Shown here piece by piece: positions 17,860-27,289 of a stretch of 64,000 bases of DNA. Position 1 is the stretch's first letter, and the number at the start of each line of letters is the position of its first letter. The translations under genes were made by a program, and so were the position numbers. The notes below the pieces were generated by a model. That model was not told the DNA's origin and ran no database searches. It worked only from the letters and a program-made list of their open reading frames with translations. The stretch comes from Pseudomonas marginalis (lineage in GTDB: Bacteria > Pseudomonadota > Gammaproteobacteria > Pseudomonadales > Pseudomonadaceae), in the NCBI RefSeq assembly GCF_024169655.1, contig NZ_JALJWV010000001.1, positions 1,741,001 through 1,805,000 of the forward strand. Reading direction: 5' to 3'.

Positions 17860-18465
17860 ATGCGAATGTGGTTTTTGAGTGCTGGCCTGGCCTTGATGTG
17901 CATGGCCCAGAACGCAGCGGCGGGTACGGTCCTGATCGTTGGCGATAGTATCAGTGCCGGTTTCGGACTGGATACCAGCAAAGGGTGGGTAGCCTTGCTG
18001 GGACAACGGCTCAAGCACGAAGGTTTCGACGATGAAGTGGTCAACGCGTCCATCAGTGGCGACACCAGTGCCGGAGGCCTCGCGCGACTGCCGGCGGCGC
18101 TTGCAGAGTATAAGCCAGGCTTGGTGATTATCGAGCTGGGCGGCAATGACGGCCTGCGCGGACAGCCGCCGGCGCAATTGAAACAAAATCTTGCATCGAT
18201 GATCGAGCAGTCCCAGGCGGCAGGCGCCAAGGTGCTGCTGCTGGGCATGCAGTTGCCGCCTAACTACGGTCCGAAATACACCACGGCGTTTGCCGGGGTC
18301 TACGCGGCGCTGGCCAAGGAGAAGAGCGTGCCGCTGGTGCCGTTTTTCCTCGAAGGCGTGGGCGGTCATCCCGAGCTGATGCAGGCTGATCAACTGCATC
18401 CTGCGGTCGGCGCCCAGGGCAAGTTGCTGGAAAATGTCTGGCCGACGCTAAAACCGCTGTTATGA
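17860..18465 (+). CDS. tesA: arylesterase/thioesterase I TesA, periplasmic SGNH hydrolase
   Basis: Encodes 201 residues, the same length as P. aeruginosa TesA. A signal peptide ([21 protein letters not shown]) precedes the SGNH blocks: GDSISAGFG with the catalytic serine, [27 protein letters not shown], and the C-terminal dyad [10 protein letters not shown]. It hydrolyses aryl esters, acyl thioesters and short acyl esters in the periplasm. The ATG at 17860 is preferred over 17848 because GGAG lies 6-7 bp before it. Confidence 0.92.
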   Translation: MRMWFLSAGLALMCMAQNAAAGTVLIVGDSISAGFGLDTSKGWVALLGQRLKHEGFDDEVVNASISGDTSAGGLARLPAALAEYKPGLVIIELGGNDGLRGQPPAQLKQNLASMIEQSQAAGAKVLLLGMQLPPNYGPKYTTAFAGVYAALAKEKSVPLVPFFLEGVGGHPELMQADQLHPAVGAQGKLLENVWPTLKPLL

Positions 18466-18523
18466 CGCTTTTCTAGCGGCAGGCTTTCGGCTAAGGTGGC
18501 GCCCCCCCGATTTGGAGCCCTCG

Positions 18524-18817
18524 ATGTCGCGTCCTGCCTGGTCCCTGTTTAATTACCAACTGATCGAGCCGGACGAACAGCTGGATCTGTTCGCCTGCCA
18601 GGAAGTCCGGGTGCATCTGGTCACGCGTCAATTGGAGCTGGGCGGCACGATCGATCGCACGCTCTGTGGCACGTTGTTGCCGGCTCAGCCACGCTGGTCG
18701 GCGGTGGACCGCTCGCTCTTCCAGGACCAGCGCCTGTGCCCCCTGTGCCGTGCCATTCTGGAGTCGCAAAAGCGTGGCACGCCGCCGATCTGGCCGGAGC
18801 TGCGCTTCGAGTTGTAA
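18524..18817 (+). CDS. hypothetical protein with CPLC motif
   Basis: Encodes 97 residues from ATG 18524, behind GGAG. It reads as a small soluble protein with YQLIEPDEQLDLFACQEVRVHL and a C-terminal LCPLCRAILESQKRGTPPIWPELRFEL. Four cysteines are present; the CxxC pair could hold zinc or be redox active. I do not recognise a family. It lies 58 bp after tesA on the same strand and ~90 bp before the L,D-transpeptidase, so it may be co-transcribed with either. Confidence 0.6.
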   Translation: MSRPAWSLFNYQLIEPDEQLDLFACQEVRVHLVTRQLELGGTIDRTLCGTLLPAQPRWSAVDRSLFQDQRLCPLCRAILESQKRGTPPIWPELRFEL

Positions 18818-18904
18818 GGGGGGGCTACGAGCTTGCAGCTAGAAGCCCGCTTCACGTATACAATCGTTTTTTACCTACACGTTGTTCTGCGAAGGATTTT
18901 TCGG

Positions 18905-19873
18905 ATGTTGTCGCGCCTTTCCGTCGTCACCTGCTGCCTGTCTCTTGCCGCCCTGTGTGCGGCGGGTTCCGCAGCAGCCTTGCAATTGCCCTTGCCGCCA
19001 CCGGGTGAAGACGTCGTTGGCCAGGTCCAGGTGATCAAGGCCAAGTACGAAGACACCTTTGCCGACCTGGGCACCACCTACGACCTGGGCTACTCGGAGA
19101 TGGTCGCCGCCAACCCCGGCGTCGATGCCTGGTTGCCGGGCGCTGGCACCGAGATCGTTTTGCCGACGCGGTTTATCCTGCCGCCAGGCCCCCGCGAAGG
19201 CATCGTGATCAACCTTGCCGAGTACCGGCTCTACTATTTCCCCAAGGGCCAGAACGTGGTCTACACCTTCCCGCTGGGGATTGGTCGTGAGGGCTGGGGC
19301 TCGCCGGTCGCCCATACCACCATTGTCGCGAAAACGCCGAACCCGACCTGGACCCCGCCAGCCTCGATCAAGGCTGAGCATGCCGCTGAGGGCGACCCGT
19401 TGCCTAATGTCGTCCCTGCTGGCCCGGACAACCCTTTGGGGCCGTTCAAGTTCTCGTTGGGCACGCCGGGTTACCTGATCCACGGTTCCAACAAGAAGTT
19501 CGGCATCGGCACGCGTACCAGCCACGGCTGCTTCCGCATGTTCAACAATAACGTGCTGGAAATGGCCAGTATGGTGCCGGTGGGGACGTCGGTGCGCATC
19601 ATCAACGATGCCTACAAGTTCGGTAACAGTGGTGGCAAGGTTTACCTGGAAGCGCATACGCCTCTGAACGATGACGGCACCCCCTCGGTGGTCGACAAGC
19701 ACACGGCAGTGATCAACGCCCTGCTCAAGCGTGAAGACCTGGCCAATCATCTGCGGGTGAATTGGGATCAGGTGCGTGACGTGGTGGCTGCCGAAGATGG
19801 CCTGCCGACTGAAATCGGTGTGCCGGGCGCGGCGCCGATGGTGTCGAGTACGCCGATCGACCTGCTGCAGTAA
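18905..19873 (+). CDS. L,D-transpeptidase (YkuD family)
   Basis: Encodes 322 residues. The ATG at 18905 follows GAAGGA and opens a signal peptide cleaved near GSAAA. Residues ~38-80 resemble a LysM peptidoglycan-binding module (YEDTFADLGTTYDLGYSEMVAANPG…). The YkuD catalytic domain follows (~97-235) with HGSNKKFGIGTRTSHGCFRM, where the cysteine attacks the tetrapeptide. Such enzymes make 3-3 peptide crosslinks or attach Braun-type lipoproteins such as OprI to the wall. The convergent neighbour is oprI, which makes that second role an attractive but unproven guess. Confidence 0.88.
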   Translation: MLSRLSVVTCCLSLAALCAAGSAAALQLPLPPPGEDVVGQVQVIKAKYEDTFADLGTTYDLGYSEMVAANPGVDAWLPGAGTEIVLPTRFILPPGPREGIVINLAEYRLYYFPKGQNVVYTFPLGIGREGWGSPVAHTTIVAKTPNPTWTPPASIKAEHAAEGDPLPNVVPAGPDNPLGPFKFSLGTPGYLIHGSNKKFGIGTRTSHGCFRMFNNNVLEMASMVPVGTSVRIINDAYKFGNSGGKVYLEAHTPLNDDGTPSVVDKHTAVINALLKREDLANHLRVNWDQVRDVVAAEDGLPTEIGVPGAAPMVSSTPIDLLQ

Positions 19874-19889
19874 GCCTGCGTGATCCAAA

Positions 19890-19923
19890 GCCCGCCTCGG
19901 CCTTGCGCCGCGGCGGGTTTTTT
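19890..19923 (+). terminator. Rho-independent terminator after the L,D-transpeptidase gene
   Basis: GCCCGCC…GGCGGG stem followed by six T's, 17 bp after the stop codon. Confidence 0.85.
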
Positions 19924-19965
19924 ATTGCCCGCTCCCGCAGGACTCGCGAAATTCAGGCAATAAAA

Positions 19966-19991
19966 AAGCCGATCCAAAAATGGATCGGCTT
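19966..19991 (-). terminator. Rho-independent terminator of oprI
   Basis: AAGCCGATCC and GGATCGGCTT form a perfect 10-bp stem with a 6-nt loop. On the minus strand it is followed by a T-run (TTTTTTATTG). It lies 21 bp after the oprI stop, as expected for a strongly expressed lipoprotein gene. Confidence 0.9.
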
Positions 19992-20012
19992 GATAACAAT
20001 CCCGAAGGATTA

Positions 20013-20264
20013 TTACTTCTTGCTAGCTTTTTCAAGCATGCGCAGAGCGCGCTCGTTAGCTTCGTCAGCAGTCTGTTGTGCTTTTTGAGCAGCAGCCAGA
20101 GCTTCATCAGCTTTACGGTAGGCTTCGTCTGCACGAGCCTGGGAGCGAGCTGCTGCGTCTTCAGTTGCAGTCAGACGAGCTTCGGTTTCTTTGGAGACGC
20201 TGCTGCAACCGGTAGCCAGAACTGCGGCCAGGGCGATAGCAGAGAATTTCAGAACGTTGTTCAT
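20013..20264 (-). CDS. oprI: major outer-membrane lipoprotein OprI (Lpp homologue)
   Basis: Encodes 83 residues, the exact length of OprI. The lipobox LATGC gives lipidated Cys20. The mature peptide is a single alpha-helix of Ala/Glu/Lys heptads ([18 protein letters not shown]…) ending in KASKK, the C-terminal lysine being the residue Lpp-type proteins attach to peptidoglycan. It is one of the most abundant proteins of the cell and holds the outer membrane to the wall. The start at 20264 follows AAGGGGAAC. Codon use is strongly biased, as in highly expressed genes. Confidence 0.95.
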   Translation of the reverse strand: MNNVLKFSAIALAAVLATGCSSVSKETEARLTATEDAAARSQARADEAYRKADEALAAAQKAQQTADEANERALRMLEKASKK

Positions 20265-20876
20265 CGTGTTCCCCTTCAAGGAATTTCAATTAGATAGCTG
20301 TTATCTCAGAGTGAGCTAATAGCCGGCGTACATACTACTCATTACTTGTAGTAAGTAAACTGACCTAGCGCAAGAAGCAAAAAAAAATTCTGTGCCGAAT
20401 CTATTTTCGCTAATCTTTGGGAGGATTGTATAAAAAGTGTTCGGTTTTTTGCAGTCTGCTGAAGATTGGACCCTGCCTGAAAGGGCCGGCCCGCATGTGT
20501 CAAGCCTTGTAAATAGATGAAAATCTATATATCTGGGCTAACACTTTTGTACAGGTTGACTTTGCCAAACCCTGCATCTTTTGCGCATGTAGAGGTGACT
20601 TTAACAGCGCCAGTTCGTCTCAAGCTTCAACTGCCGGCAATGTTCAGGCTTTCGGTCAGCGATTGATCGAGGCCCTTTCTATATCCGCCAGCGCCCCGGG
20701 AGGACGAGTGCGTCTTGAGCAATTTCAGGATTGCTGCCTACTATTCTCTACGTGCTGGTTGTGAGCGCTCAAGGTTTTCTCGTTGTCGAAACCGGCACGG
20801 GGTGGCGTAGATGTTCCTTCGCCGGAAAAACATCGGTAAGGTAGGGGTCAGAATCCAAGACCCGCGAGGAGTAGTG
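20265..20876. other. 612-bp intergenic region between divergent oprI and GNAT genes
   Basis: No open frame here looks like a gene. The first ~260 bp upstream of oprI are AT-rich and must hold its strong promoter; a weak match on the minus strand is TTGCGC-N17-TACAAG around 20343-20371. The part from about 20590 to 20870 is GC-normal and has short inverted repeats near TTGTGAGCGCTCAA. A small RNA could be encoded in this stretch, but I see no recognisable one. Confidence 0.5.
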
Positions 20877-21158
20877 ATGAGCGAGGCGTTGTCCATCCAC
20901 CATGACCAGGCTGGTCATCAGTTCGAGACCAATGTGGACGGTCATCGTGCCTACCTGACGTATATGGACCTCGGGAAACAGACCTTGGACATCTATCGGA
21001 CTTTCGTGCCCAACGCACTGCGAGGCCGTGGTATTGCGGCCGCATTGACCGAGGAAGCCTTGAAGTTTGCCGAAGAGGCCGGCTACACGGTGATCCCGTC
21101 ATGCTCTTACGTCGAACGCTACATGGAGCGCCACCAGCGCCATGCCGCCAAGCTGTAA
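20877..21158 (+). CDS. GNAT-like N-acetyltransferase, YjdJ type
   Basis: Encodes 93 residues of the very short GCN5-related family (YjdJ/NATD1-like). The acetyl-CoA pyrophosphate loop is NALRGRGIAAALTEEALKFA, followed by PSCSYVERYMERH. This subfamily consists of the minimal acetyl-CoA-binding core, and its substrate is unknown. GAGGA at about 20862 supports ATG 20877; the adjoining GTG at 20874 is also possible. Confidence 0.8.
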   Translation: MSEALSIHHDQAGHQFETNVDGHRAYLTYMDLGKQTLDIYRTFVPNALRGRGIAAALTEEALKFAEEAGYTVIPSCSYVERYMERHQRHAAKL

Positions 21159-21176
21159 GGCGTGAACAGCAGCATG

Positions 21177-21205
21177 AAAAACGCCGGGCTTAGCCCGGCG
21201 TTTTT
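21177..21205. terminator. bidirectional Rho-independent terminator
   Basis: AAAAACGCCGGGCT-TAGCCCGGCGTTTTT: a perfect stem with A- and T-runs on both sides, between the convergent GNAT and DAHP synthase genes. Confidence 0.9.
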
Positions 21206-21222
21206 GTGTGCGCAGATCAGAC

Positions 21223-22299
21223 TCAGGTACGTTTGCGTAGGGGCAATACGTCCTTGAGCTTGGCGTGCATGCTGCGCAGGGTGGTCTCGGTGGTCGACCA
21301 GTCGATGCAGGCATCGGTGATCGACACGCCGTACTGCAAATCGGCCAGGTTTTTTGGAATCGCCTGGCAGCCCCAGTTCAGGTGGCTCTCGACCATCAGG
21401 CCGATGATCGACTGGTTGCCTTCCAGGATCTGGTTGGCGACGTTTTCCATCACCAGCGGCTGCAGGGCCGGGTCCTTGTTGGAGTTGGCGTGGCTGCAGT
21501 CGACCATGATGTTCGGCTTGATCTTGGCCTTGTTCAGCGCCTGTTCGCACAGCGCAACGCTGACGGAGTCATAGTTGGGCTTGCCGTTGCCGCCGCGCAA
21601 TACCACGTGACCGTAGGCATTGCCCTTGGTGGTGACGATGGACACGCCGCCTTCCTGGTTGATACCCAGGAAGCGATGAGGGCTGGAGACTGATTGCAGC
21701 GCGTTGATCGCCACGGTCAGGCCGCCGTCGGTGCCGTTCTTGAAGCCCACGGCCGAGGACAAGCCCGACGCCATTTCGCGGTGGGTTTGCGATTCGGTGG
21801 TGCGCGCGCCGATGGCCGACCAACTGATCAGGTCCTGCAGGTACTGCGGGGAGATCGGGTCGAGGGCTTCGGTGGCGGTGGGCAGGCCCATTTCGGCCAG
21901 GTCCAGCAGCAGCTTGCGACCGATGTGCAAGCCGTCTTGGATCTTGAACGAGTCGTCCAGGTACGGGTCGTTGATCAGGCCTTTCCAGCCCACGGTGGTG
22001 CGCGGTTTCTCGAAATAGACGCGCATGACCAGGTACAAGGTGTCGGACACTTCTTCGGCCAGCGCCTTGAGGCGCTCGGCGTATTCGTGGGCCGCCTTGA
22101 GGTCGTGGATCGAGCACGGCCCGATTACCACGAAGAGGCGGTGGTCGGTACCGTCGAGAATGTCACGAATGACTTCGCGACCCTTGGTGACGGTCTGCAG
22201 TGCAGCGTCGCTCAGGGGGATTTCGCGCTTGAGCTGATCGGGCGTGATCAGGGTCTCGTTGGATTCGACGTTCAGGTCGTTGATCGGTAAATCAGCCAT
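21223..22299 (-). CDS. aroF: class I 3-deoxy-7-phosphoheptulonate (DAHP) synthase
   Basis: Encodes 358 residues. It condenses phosphoenolpyruvate and erythrose 4-phosphate, the first step of the shikimate pathway. Class I motifs are visible: VVIGPCSIHD, MRVYFEKPRTTVGWKGLINDP, IGARTTESQTHREMASGLS, GFKNGTDG and DCSHANSNKDP. The N-terminal ~45 residues carry the extension through which aromatic amino acids inhibit the AroFGH enzymes; which one acts here cannot be told. The start at 22299 gives MADLPINDLNVES. A class II isoenzyme lies 13 kb away in this window. Confidence 0.92.
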   Translation of the reverse strand: MADLPINDLNVESNETLITPDQLKREIPLSDAALQTVTKGREVIRDILDGTDHRLFVVIGPCSIHDLKAAHEYAERLKALAEEVSDTLYLVMRVYFEKPRTTVGWKGLINDPYLDDSFKIQDGLHIGRKLLLDLAEMGLPTATEALDPISPQYLQDLISWSAIGARTTESQTHREMASGLSSAVGFKNGTDGGLTVAINALQSVSSPHRFLGINQEGGVSIVTTKGNAYGHVVLRGGNGKPNYDSVSVALCEQALNKAKIKPNIMVDCSHANSNKDPALQPLVMENVANQILEGNQSIIGLMVESHLNWGCQAIPKNLADLQYGVSITDACIDWSTTETTLRSMHAKLKDVLPLRKRT

Positions 22300-22430
22300 C
22301 GTGTTACTCGTCAGGGTCACGGGTGCCGGCCGCCAGCCATTCCCGTGCGGCGGAGCACAGCATGATTTGAATGCAGGGGGGAGGAACCTTAGCGCGTAAT
22401 ACCGGCCCGCGACAATGGGCAAAGCCCGCT

Positions 22431-22865
22431 TTAATCCAGCGCTGGCGCCACAAACGCCTCATGGGAGAACTCACCGGCATGCCGCGCCACCCACTCGCGG
22501 GCCATGGTTTCGAACTGCGCGGGCGTCGACTCGGCGTCTTCGTGCTGGCGGCAGTAACGCTCTATCCGGCATGCTTGCTCACCCATGCGTGCGCCGAACA
22601 ACGCATGTTCATCGGTGAACGAGATGCCGACACGATAGCCGTTTTCCACCTTGCGGCACCATGCCACATAGCCCGGATAGCGGGCCCCGGCGCCCAGGGA
22701 TGGGATATGCAGATCAACCGCCGTACCTTGGCGCCAGGCACGCGGGCAATTGCAGGCGATGCCGCCCAGGCCGATAGTGTGCAGGCGTTGGCGGGGAATG
22801 GGAGGGGAGGGACGTTGGATCAATAGGGCAGCGACATCATCAGGATGAGGTAAAAAACGACCCAT
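22431..22865 (-). CDS. PilZ domain protein
   Basis: Encodes 144 residues. A PilZ-like barrel is suggested by the N-terminal RPSPPIPRQRLHTIGLGGIACNCPRAWRQGTAVDLHIPSL and the later YVAWCRKVENGYRVGISFTDEHALFGARM. The canonical c-di-GMP motif RxxxR…(D/N)xSxxG is degenerate: the position of D/NxS reads TIGLGG. It may therefore bind c-di-GMP weakly or not at all. The ATG at 22865 opens MGRFLPHPDDVAALL. It is divergent from the thioredoxin-like gene. Confidence 0.65.
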   Translation of the reverse strand: MGRFLPHPDDVAALLIQRPSPPIPRQRLHTIGLGGIACNCPRAWRQGTAVDLHIPSLGAGARYPGYVAWCRKVENGYRVGISFTDEHALFGARMGEQACRIERYCRQHEDAESTPAQFETMAREWVARHAGEFSHEAFVAPALD

Positions 22866-22929
22866 GTACACGGACTCCGAGCACCGTCCAGTCGACGGCG
22901 GTGGCAGCAGTATAGTGAAGGAACAGGCA

Positions 22930-23250
22930 TTGACCGACCTGGATATTGACCAGCAACTGCTGGGATTACCAGGCATTTCGCTCGTGGTGTTCACCAGCGT
23001 GGGCTGTTCCAGTTGCCGTTGGGCGCATCAGCAACTACCGGGCTGGCATTTGCCGGTGGATCGGCTGTGCTGGGTGGATGCCGGGCACAACGGCGGTGCG
23101 GTGGAACGCTATCAGGTCTTTCATTTGCCGGCGTTGTTCGTGGTGTGCGAGGGTCAATTCCTTGGGCAAATACAGACACGCCTTACGCCTTCCGACCTTA
23201 CCGACGCTATTCATCAAGCGCTTACCCGTACTCCAGAGGATTTGCCATGA
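22930..23250 (+). CDS. thioredoxin-fold protein with CxxC
   Basis: Encodes about 106 residues of a small thioredoxin-like domain: VVFTSVGCSSCRWAHQQLP carries the CxxC active site, and the fold continues through DAGHNGGAVERYQVFHLPALFVV, with the cis-proline before the ALF strand. I favour the TTG at 22930, preceded by AAGGAA, over upstream ATG 22864, which would add 22 residues without thioredoxin character and would overlap the divergent PilZ start. The stop overlaps the next start (ATGA), so it is coupled to the reductase gene. Confidence 0.7.
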   Translation: MTDLDIDQQLLGLPGISLVVFTSVGCSSCRWAHQQLPGWHLPVDRLCWVDAGHNGGAVERYQVFHLPALFVVCEGQFLGQIQTRLTPSDLTDAIHQALTRTPEDLP

Positions 23251-24200
23251 CAGCATTGTCGCCACGCATTGGCATTATCGGCACCGGCGCCATCGGTGGT
23301 TTCTACGGCCTGATGCTGGCGCGTGCCGGCTTCGACGTGCATTTCCTGTTGCGCAGCGAATATGCAGCGGTCAGTGAGCGCGGCCTGCGCGTCAACAGTC
23401 GCGTGCATGGCACTTTGCATCTGAACCCGGTGCAGGCCTACGCCCGCGCGGCCGACATGCCACCGTGCGACTGGCTGCTGGTGGGCACCAAATCCACGGG
23501 CAATGTCGACCTGGCCCCGACCATCGCCCAGGTCGCGGCGCCCGACGCCAAGGTGGTGTTGCTGCAAAATGGTCTCGACGTCGAAGACAGCCTGCGTGAA
23601 CACCTGCCGGCGTCCCTGCATCTGCTCGGCGGGCTGTGCTATATCGGCGTACACCGTTCTGCCCCCGGCGTCGTCGAGCATCAGGCGTTGGGGCGGGTCA
23701 ACCTGGGTTATCACAGCGGCACCGCCGCCAACGACGAAGCGCGCCAGAAGGCGATTGTCGAAGCGGGCGCCGCGTTGTTTCATCAGGCCGGCATCGAGTC
23801 CCAGGCCATGGCCAACGTACACCAGGCGCGCTGGCACAAGCTGGTGTGGAACGTGCCTTACAACGGTCTCTCCGTACTGTTGGGCTGCGGCACCACAGCG
23901 ATGATGGCGGATGAGTCCAGCCGCGAACTGATCCAGGCGCTGATGGCCGAAGTGGTGAAGGGCGCCCACGCCTGTGGCCACGACATCCCGGCCAGCTATG
24001 CCGAGCAGATGTTTGCCATGACCGAAACCATGGACGACTACCTGCCCAGCATGTACCACGACCATATCCATAAACGCCCGCTGGAACTGGCGGCGATCTA
24101 CGCCCGCCCACTCGCCGCCGCCAAGGCCGCCGGCTGCGAGTTGCCGCGAATGCAGGCGTTGTATCAGGCCTTGAGTTTTATTGATCGGCATAACCGCTGA
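23247..24200 (+). CDS. ketopantoate reductase family protein
   Basis: Encodes 317 residues with an N-terminal Rossmann fold, nucleotide motif GIIGTGAIGGFYG, then LVGTKSTGN, VLLQNGLDVED, and the C-terminal helical domain with KLVWNVPYNGLSVLLG and HGHD-like residues. The family includes PanE (2-dehydropantoate + NADPH to pantoate) and close paralogues of unknown substrate. It differs from canonical PanE in the C-terminal half, so I withhold the symbol. It is translationally coupled to the thioredoxin-fold gene. Confidence 0.8.
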   Translation: MTALSPRIGIIGTGAIGGFYGLMLARAGFDVHFLLRSEYAAVSERGLRVNSRVHGTLHLNPVQAYARAADMPPCDWLLVGTKSTGNVDLAPTIAQVAAPDAKVVLLQNGLDVEDSLREHLPASLHLLGGLCYIGVHRSAPGVVEHQALGRVNLGYHSGTAANDEARQKAIVEAGAALFHQAGIESQAMANVHQARWHKLVWNVPYNGLSVLLGCGTTAMMADESSRELIQALMAEVVKGAHACGHDIPASYAEQMFAMTETMDDYLPSMYHDHIHKRPLELAAIYARPLAAAKAAGCELPRMQALYQALSFIDRHNR

Positions 24201-24215
24201 TTGGGGGGAACCACC

Positions 24216-25133
24216 ATGGCAAAGGGATTGGGCGACAAGCTGGTACTGGCGATTTCATCGCGGGCGCTGTTCGACTTGAGTGACAGCCACAAGGTCTACC
24301 TGGCCCAAGGCGTGGAGGCCTACCGCAAATACCAGATCGAGCACGAAGAAGAAACGCTCGAACCGGGCGATGCCTTCCCGCTGGTCAAGAAGCTGCTGAG
24401 CCTCAACGCCAGCCTGGGCCGGGCCCGGGTCGAGGTGGTGCTGGTATCGCGCAACAGTGCTGACACCGGCCTGCGCGTGTTTAATTCGATCCAGCATTAC
24501 GGCCTGGACATTTCCCGCGCCGCTTTCGTAGGAGGGCGTAGTCCATATCCTTATTTGGCGGCGTTTGGGTGCCATCTGTTCCTTTCGACCCATGCTGAAG
24601 ATGTGCGCAGTGCGCTCGATGCCGGGTTTGCTGCCGCGACGATTCTGTCAGGCGGCGCGCGCAGGGCATCGAGCGAGGAACTGCGGATCGCATTTGATGG
24701 CGATGCGGTGTTGTTTTCCGACGAGTCGGAGCGCGTTTATCAACTGGGTGGGCTGGAAGCGTTCCAGGCCAGCGAGCGCGAATCGGCACGCCAGCCGTTG
24801 CATGGCGGCCCTTTCAAGGGCTTCCTCGCGGCGCTTAACTTGTTGCAGCGTGAGTTCCCGGACGAGGCATGCCCGATTCGCACCGCGCTGGTCACGGCGC
24901 GGTCGGCGCCGTCCCACGAGCGGGTGATTCGCACCTTGCGCGAGTGGGATATCCGCCTGGACGAGTCGTTGTTCCTCGGCGGCCTGGAAAAATCCGCGTT
25001 CCTGGAGGCGTTTGCCGCCGATGTTTTTTTCGATGACCAGGCTGGCCATTGCGAGAAAGCCAGGGAGGTGGTGGCCACCGGGCATGTGCCCCATGGCATC
25101 AGTAATGAGGTGAAGATTCAGACGTCGAGCTAA
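24216..25133 (+). CDS. 5'-nucleotidase, cytosolic NT5C1 family
   Basis: Encodes 305 residues matching the cytosolic 5'-nucleotidase family best known from vertebrates (cN-I) and found in many proteobacteria: LVLAISSRALFDL, VEVVLVSRNSADTGLRVFNSI, FVGGRSPYPYLAAFGCHLFLST, ALVTARSAPSHERVIRTL and ADVFFDDQAGHC. It should dephosphorylate nucleoside 5'-monophosphates. The ATG at 24216 follows GGGGGAACC. It lies 15 bp after the reductase and is probably in the same operon. Confidence 0.85.
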   Translation: MAKGLGDKLVLAISSRALFDLSDSHKVYLAQGVEAYRKYQIEHEEETLEPGDAFPLVKKLLSLNASLGRARVEVVLVSRNSADTGLRVFNSIQHYGLDISRAAFVGGRSPYPYLAAFGCHLFLSTHAEDVRSALDAGFAAATILSGGARRASSEELRIAFDGDAVLFSDESERVYQLGGLEAFQASERESARQPLHGGPFKGFLAALNLLQREFPDEACPIRTALVTARSAPSHERVIRTLREWDIRLDESLFLGGLEKSAFLEAFAADVFFDDQAGHCEKAREVVATGHVPHGISNEVKIQTSS

Positions 25134-25203
25134 GTCAGTCAAACTCCCCGAGGCGCTGCTAAGCTCATTCAATCTCCGCCATCCTGGCTGTCCAGGAGGT
25201 TTT

Positions 25204-25704
25204 ATGATCCGGTCGATGCTGTATGCCACGGACCTCGGTCTGTATGCGCCTTATGTGATGCAACATGCGCTGGCGCTGGCGCGAACGTTCAAGGCTGAGC
25301 TGTCGGTGGTTCATGTGGTCGAACCCATGGGCCTGTTCGCCGAGTCGGTGTTGCAGAGCTACCTTGATGAAAAGGCCCTGAACGAATGGCAGAGCCAGGG
25401 CCTGAATACGGTGATGGCGACGATCGAGCAGCGGGTGCTCGACAGTTTTCGCGAGGAGCTGGGGGACGGCGCGCAAGACTTGCAACTGATCCACTCGGTG
25501 CGGGTGATCCAGGGTGACCCGTGCGAGGTGATTCTCGACCAACTGCGTAAACTTTCCGTGGATCTGTTGATCGTAGGCAGTCACAGCCACGCAACTGCCG
25601 CGGCCACCCCCCTTGGGCGCACCGCTGCACGGGTGTTGCAGCTGTCTCCGGTGCCGGTTTACCTGGTGCCGTCGTTACAACGTCAACGCAGTGATGACGT
25701 GTGA
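25204..25704 (+). CDS. universal stress protein, UspA family
   Basis: Encodes 166 residues with one Usp domain: RSMLYATDLGLYAPYVMQHALALA at the start, VIQGDPCEVILDQLRK in the middle, and the ATP-binding motif VGSHSHATAAATPLGRTAARVLQLSPVPVYLV at the end (G-2x-G-9x-G(S/T)-like). The motif suggests an ATP-binding member. It stands alone between the nucleotidase and cysB. GGAGG precedes the ATG at 25204. Confidence 0.88.
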   Translation: MIRSMLYATDLGLYAPYVMQHALALARTFKAELSVVHVVEPMGLFAESVLQSYLDEKALNEWQSQGLNTVMATIEQRVLDSFREELGDGAQDLQLIHSVRVIQGDPCEVILDQLRKLSVDLLIVGSHSHATAAATPLGRTAARVLQLSPVPVYLVPSLQRQRSDDV

Positions 25705-25799
25705 AGGGAAAGGGTAGATAAAAAGTTCTAGATTTATCTGTCTAACCTTTAATATAGTTATATACCGTCGCTGATACCCGTGGCGTCTATCTGCTTTGA

Positions 25800-26783
<984 letters not shown>

Positions 26784-26788
26784 GTGGT

Positions 26789-27277
26789 TTATTTGGCCTC
26801 GGTAACCGTAAAGTGTTGCCGGGCGCCCGCCACTAGAATCTCCACCTCATCACCGTCGAACTTGCCCAGCAGGCTGTTGCCCAGGGGCGAGCGCGGGGTG
26901 ATGACGGTGACCGGTTGCCCCACCACCTCCACTTTCAAGCCCGCAGCATCCGGCGCCAGGAACAACCATTGCTGGCGACCGTTTTCGTCTTCCAGGCCTA
27001 CTAGCGCGCCGACTTCTATGCCCCGTTGCGCATCGTATGCACGCAGTTGCAGTTGCAGGTTCTGGCACAGCGTCAGCGACTGCTTGATTTCCTCCACCCG
27101 CTTGGCTTGCCCGGCCGCCAGGTAAGACGCTTCCAGCCCGAGGGTGTCGTATTTGTTTTCCGCGATGTTTTCTTCGTGGGTCGCGGTTTCGTAGGCGGTT
27201 TGCGCGGCGCGTTGGGCGATGTCGAGGTCGACGCTGAGTTTTTCCAGGATCAACTGGAGGACGGCGTGTTTATTCAT
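26789..27277 (-). CDS. GreA/GreB-like secondary-channel protein
   Basis: Encodes 162 residues. The N-terminal half is a coiled coil with an acidic tip (THEENIAENKYDTLGLEASY) in the same place as the DRSEN tip of Gre factors. The C-terminal half is the FKBP-like GreA/B domain (VTVITPRSPLGNSLLGKFDGDEVEI). This is not canonical GreA or GreB; it belongs to the wider set of RNA polymerase secondary-channel factors. Whether it promotes cleavage or inhibits polymerase (as Gfh1 does) is open. It is transcribed with the next small membrane gene upstream and converges with cysB, 5 bp apart. Confidence 0.75.
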   Translation of the reverse strand: MNKHAVLQLILEKLSVDLDIAQRAAQTAYETATHEENIAENKYDTLGLEASYLAAGQAKRVEEIKQSLTLCQNLQLQLRAYDAQRGIEVGALVGLEDENGRQQWLFLAPDAAGLKVEVVGQPVTVITPRSPLGNSLLGKFDGDEVEILVAGARQHFTVTEAK

Positions 27278-27289
27278 GGTTGGGTTTGA

